Shown here: positions 38,495 to 48,242 of the stretch, piece by piece
Layout of the letters: each line of letters opens with the position of its first letter
Position numbering within the stretch: the first letter of the stretch is position 1
Assembly (NCBI RefSeq): GCF_027497175.1
Contig: NZ_CP114901.1
Location: 1,054,001-1,118,000 of the forward strand
DNA: 64,000 nt
Reading direction: 5' to 3'
DNA from: Verrucosispora sp. WMMD573
GTDB lineage: Bacteria > Actinomycetota > Actinomycetes > Mycobacteriales > Micromonosporaceae
The notes under the pieces: model-generated
Told to the model about the DNA's origin: nothing
What the model saw: only the letters and a program-made list of their open reading frames with translations
Database searches by the model: none
Position numbers and translations under genes: made by a program

Positions 38495-39043
38495 ATGACC
38501 GACCTCACTCCGCTGCTCGCCTTCCGCTGGAGCCCCCGCTCCTTCGACCCGGTCGCGGAGTTGACTCCAGCCGAGGTGACGACCCTGCTGGAGGCGGCAC
38601 GGTGGGCACCGTCGGTCGGCAACCGCCAACCGTGGCGATTCGCCGTCGGGCACCGCGAGGACGAGACCTTCAAGCGGATCCTGGTCAACCTGCCGGCGGG
38701 CGAGCAGCGGTGGGCCGGGCGGGCCAGCGTCCTGCTGCTCGCCGCGTACCAGCCCGCCGACAACCCGTTCGCGGTGTACGACCTGGGTCAGGCGGTGGCC
38801 CATCTGACCGTGCAGGCCACCGCGCTGGGGCTGCACGTGCGTCAGGTCGCCGACCTCGACCGGCCCGGCCTGGTCGCCGACCTCGACCTACCATCCGACG
38901 TGCGACCGTACGTGGTGACGGCGGTCGGGCAACTCGGTGACCCGTTCAGCCTCCCGGCCGACCTGTTGCGTGACGAGACGTCACTACGCCACCGCCAACC
39001 ATTGCCAGAACTGGTCCTGAGCTGCTCGAACGCTTCGCGCTGA
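38495..39043 (+). CDS. Nitroreductase family protein
   Basis: The 182-residue product is an FMN-dependent nitroreductase-fold protein. It shows the N-terminal FRWSPRSFD, the flavin-binding EAARWAPSVGNRQPWRF and AVYDLGQAVAHLTVQATALGLHVRQV. The substrate is not predictable. The ATG at 38495 opens directly at the family N-terminus; the frame stays open upstream without protein-like sequence. It lies upstream of the leuA leader region in the same direction but has no evident operon partner. Confidence 0.88.
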   Translation: MTDLTPLLAFRWSPRSFDPVAELTPAEVTTLLEAARWAPSVGNRQPWRFAVGHREDETFKRILVNLPAGEQRWAGRASVLLLAAYQPADNPFAVYDLGQAVAHLTVQATALGLHVRQVADLDRPGLVADLDLPSDVRPYVVTAVGQLGDPFSLPADLLRDETSLRHRQPLPELVLSCSNASR

Positions 39044-39083
39044 AGCAACGAAGGCGAGTCTTGTCCCAAATCCCGGACGAGCC

Positions 39084-39113
39084 TTCCCATACCTGAGGTC
39101 CATCACGTAGTGT
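39084..39113 (+). promoter_or_regulatory. Promoter of the leu leader
   Basis: TTCCCA (39084-39089), an 18-base spacer and TAGTGT (39108-39113) place transcription start within a few bases of the leader-peptide ATG at 39123. Confidence 0.5.
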
Positions 39114-39122
39114 CACTCTGTC

Positions 39123-39167
39123 ATGTGGCGGGCGCACCTTCTCCTTGGTCGCCGCGACGAGGCCTGA
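39123..39167 (+). CDS. leuL: Leucine leader peptide (LeuL)
   Basis: A 14-codon frame reads MWRAHLLLGRRDEA and stops with TGA. Three consecutive Leu codons and a GRR(D) end are what is expected of actinobacterial leuA leader peptides. The promoter is directly upstream and leuA starts 114 bases downstream. Stalling at Leu codons under leucine shortage would control folding of the RNA behind it. It is almost leaderless, so no ribosome-binding site is needed. Confidence 0.75.
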   Translation: MWRAHLLLGRRDEA

Positions 39168-39187
39168 CGGCCGGCACCTCGTCGCGG
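39152..39187 (+). promoter_or_regulatory. leuA attenuator hairpin
   Basis: CCGCGACGAGG (39152-39162) pairs perfectly with 39177-39187 around a 14-base loop. The left arm is the last codons of the leader peptide, so a ribosome stalled at the Leu codons or finishing at the TGA would decide whether the hairpin forms. The exact antiterminator partner is not resolved by eye. Confidence 0.65.
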
Positions 39188-39263
39188 AGTTGAACCGCGC
39201 CGCCAGCATTTCCCGGATCCCGCTCGGCCTTCCCGCCGACCTTCCACTGCTGACGTCACATGA

Positions 39264-41039
<1,776 letters not shown>

Positions 41040-41047
41040 GACGACAG

Positions 41048-41077
41048 GCGGGGCCTCGCGCCGGCGCGAGGCCCCGC
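41048..41077. terminator. Bidirectional terminator leuA/MFS
   Basis: GCGGGGCCTCGCG (41048-41060) pairs perfectly with 41065-41077 around CCGG, between the convergent leuA and MFS genes. Confidence 0.85.
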
Positions 41078-41078
41078 G

Positions 41079-42551
41079 TCACTTCGGCGTGGAGACCGGC
41101 AACGAGTGGCAGGGCTGGGCCGGTGGCGGGCGGCGGGCCGGCCGGTGGACCAGCAGGGCGGCGATGAGAGCGCCGGCCACCAGCAGACCGGCGCACCAGA
41201 GCAACGCGCCACGGTAGGCCGAGGTGAGTTCCGCGGACTGTTCATACCCCGTGCCGGTGAGCCCGACCAGCAGCGGCAGGGCCGCCACCGCGAGCAGCCC
41301 GCCGACCCGCGAGGCGGCGTTGTTGAAGCCGCTGGCCACTCCCGCGAAGCGGTCGGCGACGGCGGCCAGCACCGAGGCGGTCAGCGGCGCCACGACCAGG
41401 GTCAGCCCGAGTCCGAAGATCGCCACGCCGGGCAGCACCTCCCGCCAGTACGATGCCCCCGGCTCGATCCCGCGCAGCATCAGCAGCCCGACGGCGGCCA
41501 GCAGCGGCCCGACGGTCAGCGGCAACCGGGGTCCGATCCTCGTCGACAGCGCACCGGTGACCGGCGAACCCACCAGCAGCAGCACGGTCATCGGCAGCAA
41601 CGCGAGGCCGGTGAGCAGGGCTGACCAGCCGACCACGTTCTGTAGGTACACGGCGATGAAGAAGGTGAACCCGCCGAGGGCGGCGTAGACCAGCACGGTG
41701 AAGAGGTTCAGCACCGAGAACAGCCGGCTGCCGAACAGGCCGGTGGGCAGCATCGCGGTCTCCCCCCGGCGTCGCTCCAGGAACACGAATGCCACCGCGG
41801 CGACCGCCCCCGCCAGGGCCGCCACCACCACCGCCGGCGAGTCCAGGCCCCGATCGGGGGCGTCGACCAGGGCGTACGTGACACCGGCCAGGGCGAGTGC
41901 GCCGAGCAGCGCACCGGCCACGTCGAACTGGCGGGTGCCCCGCTTCCGGGACGCGTTCTCGTCCCGGCTCTCGGGAACCCAGCGCAGTGTCGTCAGTACG
42001 ACCACCGCCGCCAGCGGCACGTTCAGGAAGAAGATCCACCGCCAGGAGAGGGCGTCGATCAGCCACCCGCCGATGAACGGACCGAGCGCGGTGGAGACAC
42101 CGGAGAGCCCCGACCACGCTCCGATCGTCTTGGCTCGGTCGTCGGGATGGAAGCTCGCCTGAAGCAACGCCAGCGAGCCCGGGGTGAGCAGGGCACCTCC
42201 GGCGCCCTGAAGGAACCGCGCGGCCACCAGCCAGTCGGTGCGCAGGGCGAGCCCGCAGAGTATGGAGGCGGCGGTGAACCAGAACACGCCGAGCAGGAAC
42301 ACCCGTCGACGCCCGAACCTGTCGCCCAGCGCCCCACCGAGCAGGACGAACGCGGCGAGCGTCAGCAGGTAGCCGTTGACGGTCCACTGAAGACCGGCCA
42401 CCGACGCGCCGAGGTCGGCCCCGAGGTGGGGCAGCGCCACGTTGACCACGGTGCTGTCCAGGAAGACCATGCCCGAGGCGAGCACGGCTGCGGCCAGGGT
42501 GCCCCGGCCGGCGCTGCTGCGCAGGCGGAGGGCGGACGAGGGTTCGGGCAT
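41079..42551 (-). CDS. MFS drug exporter, DHA2 (EmrB/QacA) family
   Basis: The 490-residue product is a 14-helix proton-driven exporter. It shows the TVVNVALPHLGADLG helix-1 motif, GALGDRFGRRRVFLLG (motif A) and the DHA2 motif C-type segment LGPFIGGWLIDALSWRWIFFLNVP. The last segment is a short polar tail. The ATG at 42551 gives the normal spacing to the first helix; an ATG at 42575 is also in frame. No regulator is adjacent. Substrate unknown; such genes often give resistance to hydrophobic or cationic drugs. Confidence 0.9.
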   Translation of the reverse strand: MPEPSSALRLRSSAGRGTLAAAVLASGMVFLDSTVVNVALPHLGADLGASVAGLQWTVNGYLLTLAAFVLLGGALGDRFGRRRVFLLGVFWFTAASILCGLALRTDWLVAARFLQGAGGALLTPGSLALLQASFHPDDRAKTIGAWSGLSGVSTALGPFIGGWLIDALSWRWIFFLNVPLAAVVVLTTLRWVPESRDENASRKRGTRQFDVAGALLGALALAGVTYALVDAPDRGLDSPAVVVAALAGAVAAVAFVFLERRRGETAMLPTGLFGSRLFSVLNLFTVLVYAALGGFTFFIAVYLQNVVGWSALLTGLALLPMTVLLLVGSPVTGALSTRIGPRLPLTVGPLLAAVGLLMLRGIEPGASYWREVLPGVAIFGLGLTLVVAPLTASVLAAVADRFAGVASGFNNAASRVGGLLAVAALPLLVGLTGTGYEQSAELTSAYRGALLWCAGLLVAGALIAALLVHRPARRPPPAQPCHSLPVSTPK

Positions 42552-42659
42552 GGTTACCAATCTGCCGTGCGCCATCCGTCAGACACCAAGAAACACCGAA
42601 ACCCTAGCCGGGTACTGTGCGGGATCGCCGGAAGCCCGCAAGCTGGAGAGGTGTCGTCT

Positions 42660-43319
42660 GTGCGTACCAGATCAGGACCGCGCGTCCCGGGGGCGCTCGC
42701 GCTCATCGCGGCGCTGACCCTCGGCGCCGCCGGCTGCGTCCCGCTTGAGGAGGAGCCGGTCACGCCGCCGAGCGGCAGCGGCAACATCAACCAGATGCTC
42801 TCGGAGCTGACCGTCGCCGAGGCGGGTTCGATGCGCGGCTACAGCCGCAACCGCTTCCCGCACTGGCGCAAGACCGGCCAGAACTGCGACGTCCGCGACA
42901 CCGTGCTGGAGCGCGACGGCAAGTCCATCGAGCACTCCGGCTGCAACGTGGTCGGTGGGCGTTGGGAGAGCGTCTACGACGGCCGCACCTTCACCGACCC
43001 CTCCGACGTGGACGTCGACCACATGGTTCCGCTGGCCAACGCCTGGCGCTCCGGCGCCGACGAGTGGGACGACTCGAAGCGCGGCGACTTCGCCAACGAC
43101 CTCGACCGGCCGCAGCTCTTCGCGGTTTCCGCATCCTCCAACCGGGCAAAGGGTGACCAGGACCCGTCCCAGTGGAAGCCATCAAACCGGTCATACTGGT
43201 GCCAATATGCCGGGGATTGGGTGGCGGTGAAGCACCACTGGCAGCTGACGGTGACCAGTGCCGAGCAGGCCGAGCTGGCCGACATGTTGGAGGGCTGCAC
43301 ATGGGAGAGCAAGCCGTGA
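42660..43319 (+). CDS. Secreted HNH-type nuclease lipoprotein (DUF1524)
   Basis: The 219-residue product has a lipoprotein signal (ALIAALTLGAAGC) and a HNH/DUF1524-type domain: DVDHMVPLANAWRSGA with His121, NRAKGDQDPSQWKPSNRS and the C-terminal WCQYAGDWVAVKHHWQLTV. The family is a secreted DNase widespread in actinobacteria. The GTG at 42660 has GGAGAG 10 bases upstream; GTG 42651 is too close to it. TACTGT at 42612-42617 is a possible -10 box. Four Cys of the mature part probably form disulfides. The next gene overlaps by 4 bases. Confidence 0.9.
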   Translation: MRTRSGPRVPGALALIAALTLGAAGCVPLEEEPVTPPSGSGNINQMLSELTVAEAGSMRGYSRNRFPHWRKTGQNCDVRDTVLERDGKSIEHSGCNVVGGRWESVYDGRTFTDPSDVDVDHMVPLANAWRSGADEWDDSKRGDFANDLDRPQLFAVSASSNRAKGDQDPSQWKPSNRSYWCQYAGDWVAVKHHWQLTVTSAEQAELADMLEGCTWESKP

Positions 43320-43747
43320 CCGGCGCCGACGGGGCACCGGCGCCCGAGCGTACGCCGGACCCGGGTGGCGAGGACGCGGCGGCGGCCACCGGCAGCCCCG
43401 GCCCGGCCACGGCCGGTATGACCGCGGACGGTGCCGCCGCGGGAGAGGTGGAGGTGCCGGGCGCCGGGATGACCGCCGACGCTGGCGGGGCCACCGGCCC
43501 GCAGAGCCGCACCGCCGACATCGTGCCGGGACCGGGCGGGGTGATGACCGACGAGGTCGGCGTGGTGACCGGCGAGCTGACCCTGCGCACCGACTTCGCC
43601 GACGGCCGGGTCAGTCTGCACGTGCAGTACAAGGACGCCGACGAGTGGTACGCGGTCACCGGCGGCAGCGCGCCGCTGGCCGACGCTTCCGGGCTGGACG
43701 CGGTACACACCATCGCCCTCGGCCTGCTGCACCGCCCCGAGGGCTGA
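43316..43747 (+). CDS. Small soluble protein coupled to the nuclease gene
   Basis: The 143-residue product has a low-complexity Ala/Gly/Pro-rich N-terminal half with a repeated GMTAD motif, then a short domain VVTGELTLRTDFADGRVSLHVQYKDADEWYAVTGG. It starts in a GTGA overlap with the nuclease gene (GGGAGAG upstream); an ATG at 43301 is also possible. No signal peptide is visible, so an intracellular role is expected. Co-translation with a DNase raises the possibility of an immunity or control function, but nothing in the sequence proves it. Confidence 0.75.
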   Translation: MTGADGAPAPERTPDPGGEDAAAATGSPGPATAGMTADGAAAGEVEVPGAGMTADAGGATGPQSRTADIVPGPGGVMTDEVGVVTGELTLRTDFADGRVSLHVQYKDADEWYAVTGGSAPLADASGLDAVHTIALGLLHRPEG

Positions 43748-43781
43748 CCACCCTGACCACCCCGCTTCCGGCAACAAGCCG

Positions 43782-43827
43782 GCGAGGGCCCCTTCCGGCA
43801 GCTCGGGCGTGCGGAAGGGACCCTCGC
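43782..43827. terminator. Bidirectional terminator
   Basis: GCGAGGGCCCCTTCCG (43782-43797) pairs with 43812-43827 with a single mismatch, between the convergent nuclease-partner gene and the ABC ATPase gene. Confidence 0.8.
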
Positions 43828-43836
43828 GCGCACGAC

Positions 43837-44940
43837 CTACACGAAGGAGCCGGGCTCGGTGGGGGCGGAGACGACCGAGGGCTCCTCACCCTCGCCCGGC
43901 GGCCGGGTGATCTCCACGCTGACCTTGTGCCGACGCAGTTCCCCGCTGGCGATCTGCTCGGCCCAGTGGCAGGCGACCCGACTGCCGCCGATCTCCCGCA
44001 GTTCCGGCCGTTCGTCCGCGCAGCGGGTCGGCTGCGCCCACGGGCACCGGGTGTGGAAGCGGCAGCCCGACGGCGGGTTGGCCGGCGAGGGCAGGTCACC
44101 GGCGATGAGGATGCGCTCCCGGCGGTCCTCCACGTCCGGGTCGGGCACCGGCACCGCCGACATCAGCGCCCGGGTGTACGGGTGCAGCGGTTCGGTGTAG
44201 AGCCGGTCGCTCGGCGCCTCCTCGACCAACGCGCCCAGATACATCACGCCGACGGTGTCCGAGATGTGCCGGACCACCGCCAGGTCGTGCGCGATCACCA
44301 GGTAGGTCAGACCGAGGTTGTCCTGGAGTTCGTCGAGCAGGTTGACCACCTGGGCCTGGATCGACACGTCGAGCGCGGAGACCGGCTCGTCCGCGACGAT
44401 GAGTTCCGGCCCCAGCACCAGCGCCCGGGCGATACCGATGCGCTGCCGCTGGCCGCCGGAGAACTCGTGCGGGTAACGGGACAGCGACCAACGCGGCAGC
44501 CCGACCTGGTCCAACGTCTCGGCGATGATCTTGCGACGACTGTCCCGGTCACCACCGATACCGTGCGCCTGTAGCCCCTCGGTGAGGATGGACTCGACGT
44601 TCTGCCGGGGATCAAGGCTGGACATCGGGTCCTGGAAGATCATTTGCATCCGACGCCGCATCGTGCGCAGCTTGTTCGGTGCCAACGTGGTCAGCTCGAC
44701 CCCGTCGAAGCTGACCTCGCCCGAGGTCGGCGGGGTGAGCTGGAGCAGCGCCCGCCCGAGCGTGGACTTTCCGCAGCCCGACTCGCCGACCAGGCCGTAC
44801 GTCTGGCCGCGCGTGATGCGCAGGTCAACGCCGTCGACCGCCTTGACGTGGCCGACCGTACGGTCGAACAGCACCCCCCGCTTGATCGGGAAGTGCACCT
44901 TCAGGTCCCGTACCTCGACGAGGGTGTCCTCTCCGGTCAT
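43837..44940 (-). CDS. Peptide ABC importer ATPase (OppF/DppF-like)
   Basis: The 367-residue product is an ATP-binding subunit of an oligopeptide/dipeptide importer: Walker [18 protein letters not shown], signature [12 protein letters not shown], Walker [13 protein letters not shown], and the C-terminal oligopeptide-transporter extension with the Cys cluster that binds an Fe-S centre in some homologues ([18 protein letters not shown]). It is the last gene of the five-gene operon and is separated from the partner ATPase gene by a hairpin-bearing repeat. [12 protein letters not shown] and the [12 protein letters not shown] segment mark the DppF type. Confidence 0.94.
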   Translation of the reverse strand: MTGEDTLVEVRDLKVHFPIKRGVLFDRTVGHVKAVDGVDLRITRGQTYGLVGESGCGKSTLGRALLQLTPPTSGEVSFDGVELTTLAPNKLRTMRRRMQMIFQDPMSSLDPRQNVESILTEGLQAHGIGGDRDSRRKIIAETLDQVGLPRWSLSRYPHEFSGGQRQRIGIARALVLGPELIVADEPVSALDVSIQAQVVNLLDELQDNLGLTYLVIAHDLAVVRHISDTVGVMYLGALVEEAPSDRLYTEPLHPYTRALMSAVPVPDPDVEDRRERILIAGDLPSPANPPSGCRFHTRCPWAQPTRCADERPELREIGGSRVACHWAEQIASGELRRHKVSVEITRPPGEGEEPSVVSAPTEPGSFV

Positions 44941-45020
44941 GACGGCACTCCGCTTCGCTGCGTGCCGCCATGAGGCACCACCACACTGAGCCGATTGATT
45001 CGCTCGCTGCGCTCGCTCAC
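44941..45020. repeat. GTGAGCG repeat and hairpin between ATPase genes
   Basis: Read on the minus strand, GTGAGCGAGCGCAGCGAGCG starts at the stop codon of the upstream ATPase gene (TGA inside GTGAGCG). It ends with a 29-base hairpin: GGCGGCAC and GTGCCGTC arms enclose GCAGCGAAGCGGA, just before the next ATG. The 17-mer ACGCAGCGAAGCGGAGT is the same as in the tandem repeat at 4528-4643. Confidence 0.85.
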
Positions 45021-46132
45021 GGCGTCTCCTCCTCGCTGGGGGCGGCGGCCAGGCCCGGCACGGCCGGCGGGTCGTCCGGCACCGCCTGCGCGGGCACCGA
45101 ACCCGGCGTGGCCTGTCCCGGTTGCGTCTCCCGAACGTCGTCGCCGCGGGTCAGACCCGGCAGCGGGGCCGGGTTGACGCAACGGTAGCTGCGGCCGTCG
45201 TGGGTCAGCACCAGTTCCGGCGGCTCGCCGACGCAGGCATCCACCCGCCGGGCGCAGCGCGGGGCGAAGGCGCAGCCGTCCGGCCAGGGAAGCAGGTCAC
45301 GCACCGAGCCTGGAATGGGGTTCAGCCGCTCACCGCGCCCCGCGTCCAGGCGCGGCACCGAGCCGAGCAACCCCACGGTGTACGGGTGCCGAGGCTGACG
45401 GAACAGCGGACGCCGCCGGGCGGTCTCCACCACCCGACCGCCGTAGAGCACGTTGATGGTGTCGCACATGCCGGCCACCACGCCCAGATCGTGCGTGATC
45501 ATCACCAGCGCGGTGCCGGAGTCCCGGACCAGATCCTTCAGCAGTTCCAGGATCTGCGCCTGGATGGTGACGTCCAGCGCGGTCGTCGGCTCGTCGGCGA
45601 TGAGCAGTCGGGGCTGACAGGCCACCGCCATGGCGATCAGGGCGCGCTGGCGCATCCCGCCGGAGAGCTGGTGAGGGTACTCCTTCAGCCGCCGCTTCGG
45701 GTCGGGGATGCCGACCCGGTCCAGCAGCTGCGCGGCCTCCTTCGCTGCCGTCTCCCCCCTCATCCCACGGTGCCGACTCAGCACCTCGGTCACCTGAAGC
45801 CCGATCGGCACGACCGGGTTCAGCGACGACAGCGGATCCTGGAAGATCATGGCGACGTCCCGACCCCGGATGTCCCGCCGCGACCGATCGTCGAGCTGAA
45901 GCAGGTCGGTGCCGTCGAAGACGGCCTTACCGGCCACCTGGAGGCCGGGCTGCTTGGGCAACAGGCCCATGATCGCCAGTGAGGTGACCGACTTGCCGCA
46001 GCCGGACTCGCCGACCAGGCCGACCACCTCACCCGCCTCCACGGAGAAGGAGACTCCGTCGACGGCCCGTACGGTCCGCTGACCGCGCCGGGCGAAGGTG
46101 ACGGACAGGTCTTCGACATCAAGCAGTGCCAT
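45017..46132 (-). CDS. Peptide ABC importer ATPase (OppD/DppD-like)
   Basis: The 371-residue product is the second ATPase of the importer. Walker [18 protein letters not shown], signature [17 protein letters not shown] and Walker [15 protein letters not shown] are intact, and the C-terminal [20 protein letters not shown] carries the Cys cluster of this family. A Pro/Ala-rich tail follows. It starts at ATG 46132, 63 bases after the permease gene, and together with the OppF-like subunit drives the two permeases. Confidence 0.94.
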   Translation of the reverse strand: MALLDVEDLSVTFARRGQRTVRAVDGVSFSVEAGEVVGLVGESGCGKSVTSLAIMGLLPKQPGLQVAGKAVFDGTDLLQLDDRSRRDIRGRDVAMIFQDPLSSLNPVVPIGLQVTEVLSRHRGMRGETAAKEAAQLLDRVGIPDPKRRLKEYPHQLSGGMRQRALIAMAVACQPRLLIADEPTTALDVTIQAQILELLKDLVRDSGTALVMITHDLGVVAGMCDTINVLYGGRVVETARRRPLFRQPRHPYTVGLLGSVPRLDAGRGERLNPIPGSVRDLLPWPDGCAFAPRCARRVDACVGEPPELVLTHDGRSYRCVNPAPLPGLTRGDDVRETQPGQATPGSVPAQAVPDDPPAVPGLAAAPSEEETP

Positions 46133-46195
46133 ACCGCACCGCCCTTTCGTTCACGGACCCGGAAGTCGCATACGCACTGTTCATGCTAGGCACAC

Positions 46196-47164
46196 CTACT
46201 TCCGCAGCTTCGGGTCGAGGGCTTCACGCATCGCCTCACCGAGCAGGGTGAACCCCAGCGCGGTGATGATGATGGCGACCGCCGGGTAGATGGCGAGGGC
46301 TGGCCGGATGCCGAGCCACTGCTGCGCGTCGGCAAGCATCACGCCCCACTCGGGGGTGGCCGAGTCGGGGTTGCCGAGTCCGAGGAAGGACAGCGCGGCG
46401 GCCTCGATGATCGCGGTGGCCAGCGTCAGGGTGGCCTGCACGATGACCGGAGCGAGCGAGTTCGGCAGCACGTGGGCCAGCGCGATCTTGGACTTGCGGA
46501 CGCCGAGCGAGGTGGCGGCCAGCACGTAGTCGCTGTTGGACTGGGCGATCATCGAGCCACGCAGCAGCCGGGCGAAGACCGGCACCGAGACCATCCCGAC
46601 CGCGATCATCACGGTGGTCAGGCTCGGCCCGAGCAGTGCGGCGATGCTCACCGCGAGCAGCAGGCTCGGCATGGCCAGCAGCATGTCGATGAAGCGCATC
46701 AGGACGGTGTCCACCCAGCGGCCCAACCGGCCACCGAGGCCGGCGGCGGCACCGGCGACGCCACCGATCAGCGCACCCACGGCAAGACCGATCAGGGTGG
46801 CGACCACGCCGACCAGCAGGGTCTGTCGGGCCCCGACGATCATCCGGCTGAAGACGTCCCGGCCCTGGTGGTCGTAGCCGAGCCAGTGCTCGGCCGAGTG
46901 ACCGGGGATCATCCCCTGCCCCACCCGGACCACGCCCTCGCGGATGCCGATGGTGTCCTTCGGGCCGTACGGCACGAAGAACGGGCCGACGACCGCCACC
47001 AGCACGAAGATGGCCAGGATCACCGCGCCGACGATGGCCGCCGGGTTGCGCCGCAGCCGGCGGAAGGCGTCCTGCCAGAGGCTGACCCCTCGCTCCTCGT
47101 CGCGGGCGGCGAGTTCGGCGAGCCGGTCGATCTTCTCGCGCTTCTTCCCGCCGATGGTCGTCAT
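46196..47164 (-). CDS. Peptide ABC importer permease (OppC/DppC-like)
   Basis: The 322-residue product has the OppC-type short cytoplasmic N-terminus, about six helices, and the EAA-type loop ATSLGVRKSKIALAHVLPNSL. The family segment VGPFFVPYGPKDTIGI follows helix 1, and the GNPDSATPEWGVMLADAQQWL loop before the last helix is typical of DppC. It overlaps the preceding permease gene by 4 bases (ATGA). Confidence 0.94.
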   Translation of the reverse strand: MTTIGGKKREKIDRLAELAARDEERGVSLWQDAFRRLRRNPAAIVGAVILAIFVLVAVVGPFFVPYGPKDTIGIREGVVRVGQGMIPGHSAEHWLGYDHQGRDVFSRMIVGARQTLLVGVVATLIGLAVGALIGGVAGAAAGLGGRLGRWVDTVLMRFIDMLLAMPSLLLAVSIAALLGPSLTTVMIAVGMVSVPVFARLLRGSMIAQSNSDYVLAATSLGVRKSKIALAHVLPNSLAPVIVQATLTLATAIIEAAALSFLGLGNPDSATPEWGVMLADAQQWLGIRPALAIYPAVAIIITALGFTLLGEAMREALDPKLRK

Positions 47165-48165
47165 CGGACCCTCACCCTCGGGTCGATCAGGCTGTAGGAG
47201 AGGTCCACCATCAGGTTCACCAACACGTAGACCACCGCGATGATCATGATGAAGCCCATCAGCACCGGATAGTCGCGCTGATCGATCGAATCGGCGAGGA
47301 AGGCGCCGATCCCGCTGAACGCGAACACAGTCTCGGTGAGCACCGCGCCGGAGAGCAGACCACCGGTGAGCAGACCGATCGAGGTGGCGACCGGAAGCAT
47401 GGCGTTTCGCAGCACGTGCCGGCGACGGACCACGTTCTCGGTCAGGCCCTTGGCCTCGGCGGTACGCACGAAGTCCTCGTTGAGCACCTCAAGCACGCTG
47501 GCCCGGGTGATCCGGACGATGATCGCCAGCGGAATGCTGGCCAGCGCCACCCCTGGCAGCACGAGATGCATGAGCGCGTCGGCGGCGGCGTCCCACTCCC
47601 GGGTCATCAGCCCGTCGAGCACGAAGAAGTTGGTGATCCGGGTGGCGTCGATGGTCGGGTCCTGCCGGCCGCTGGAGGGGAACCAGCCGAGGTTCTCCGA
47701 GAAGATCGCCTTGAGGATGTACGCCAGGAAGAAGACCGGGATGCAGATGCCGATCAGCGATCCGCCGACGGAGGCGTGGTCGAGGAACCGGCCGCGCCGG
47801 CGGGCGGCCAGGTAGCCCAGCGGGATGCCGATGCCGATCGCGATCACCATCGCGGTGATGGTCAGCTCGACGGTGCCAGGGAATCGTTGCAGGAACTCCG
47901 TCGTCACCTCGCGCTTCGTCGAGATGGACGTACCCAGGTCGAGGCGGATCATCCGGCGGACGAACCGGCCGTACTGGATCAGGATCGGCTCGTCGAGACC
48001 GAGATTGCGGCGGATCGCGGCGCGCATCTCGGGCGTGCCCCGCTCGCCGAGAATGGCGGTCTCGGGGCCTCCGGGCAGTCGCCGGAGCCAGATGAACAAC
48101 AGGATGGAGAGCCCGAACAGCGTGGGTATCAGCTGAAGCAGGCGTCTGACGATGAACCGGAACAC
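47161..48165 (-). CDS. Peptide ABC importer permease (OppB/DppB-like)
   Basis: The 334-residue product has the OppB/DppB N-terminus FRFIVRRLLQLIPTLFGLSI and about six helices, with the EAA loop RTAEAKGLTENVVRRRHVLRN and a final YVLVNLMVDLSYSLIDPRVR. The GTG at 48165 is chosen because GAGG lies 5 bases upstream and it matches the family N-terminus. It follows the binding-protein gene after a strong hairpin. Confidence 0.94.
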   Translation of the reverse strand: MFRFIVRRLLQLIPTLFGLSILLFIWLRRLPGGPETAILGERGTPEMRAAIRRNLGLDEPILIQYGRFVRRMIRLDLGTSISTKREVTTEFLQRFPGTVELTITAMVIAIGIGIPLGYLAARRRGRFLDHASVGGSLIGICIPVFFLAYILKAIFSENLGWFPSSGRQDPTIDATRITNFFVLDGLMTREWDAAADALMHLVLPGVALASIPLAIIVRITRASVLEVLNEDFVRTAEAKGLTENVVRRRHVLRNAMLPVATSIGLLTGGLLSGAVLTETVFAFSGIGAFLADSIDQRDYPVLMGFIMIIAVVYVLVNLMVDLSYSLIDPRVRVR

Positions 48166-48192
48166 GGCGGCCTCGGAAGGGGGCAAGGGATC

Positions 48193-48227
48193 ACGGGCGG
48201 GCGCTGTGGGTCACAGCGCCCGCCCGT
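48193..48227 (-). terminator. Intra-operon hairpin
   Basis: ACGGGCGGGCGCTGTG (48193-48208) pairs perfectly with 48212-48227 around a 3-base loop, between the binding-protein and permease genes. It probably ends part of the transcription, or protects the binding-protein mRNA, so that more binding protein than transporter is made. Confidence 0.82.
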
Positions 48228-48242
48228 GGTCGGTGCGTCAGA

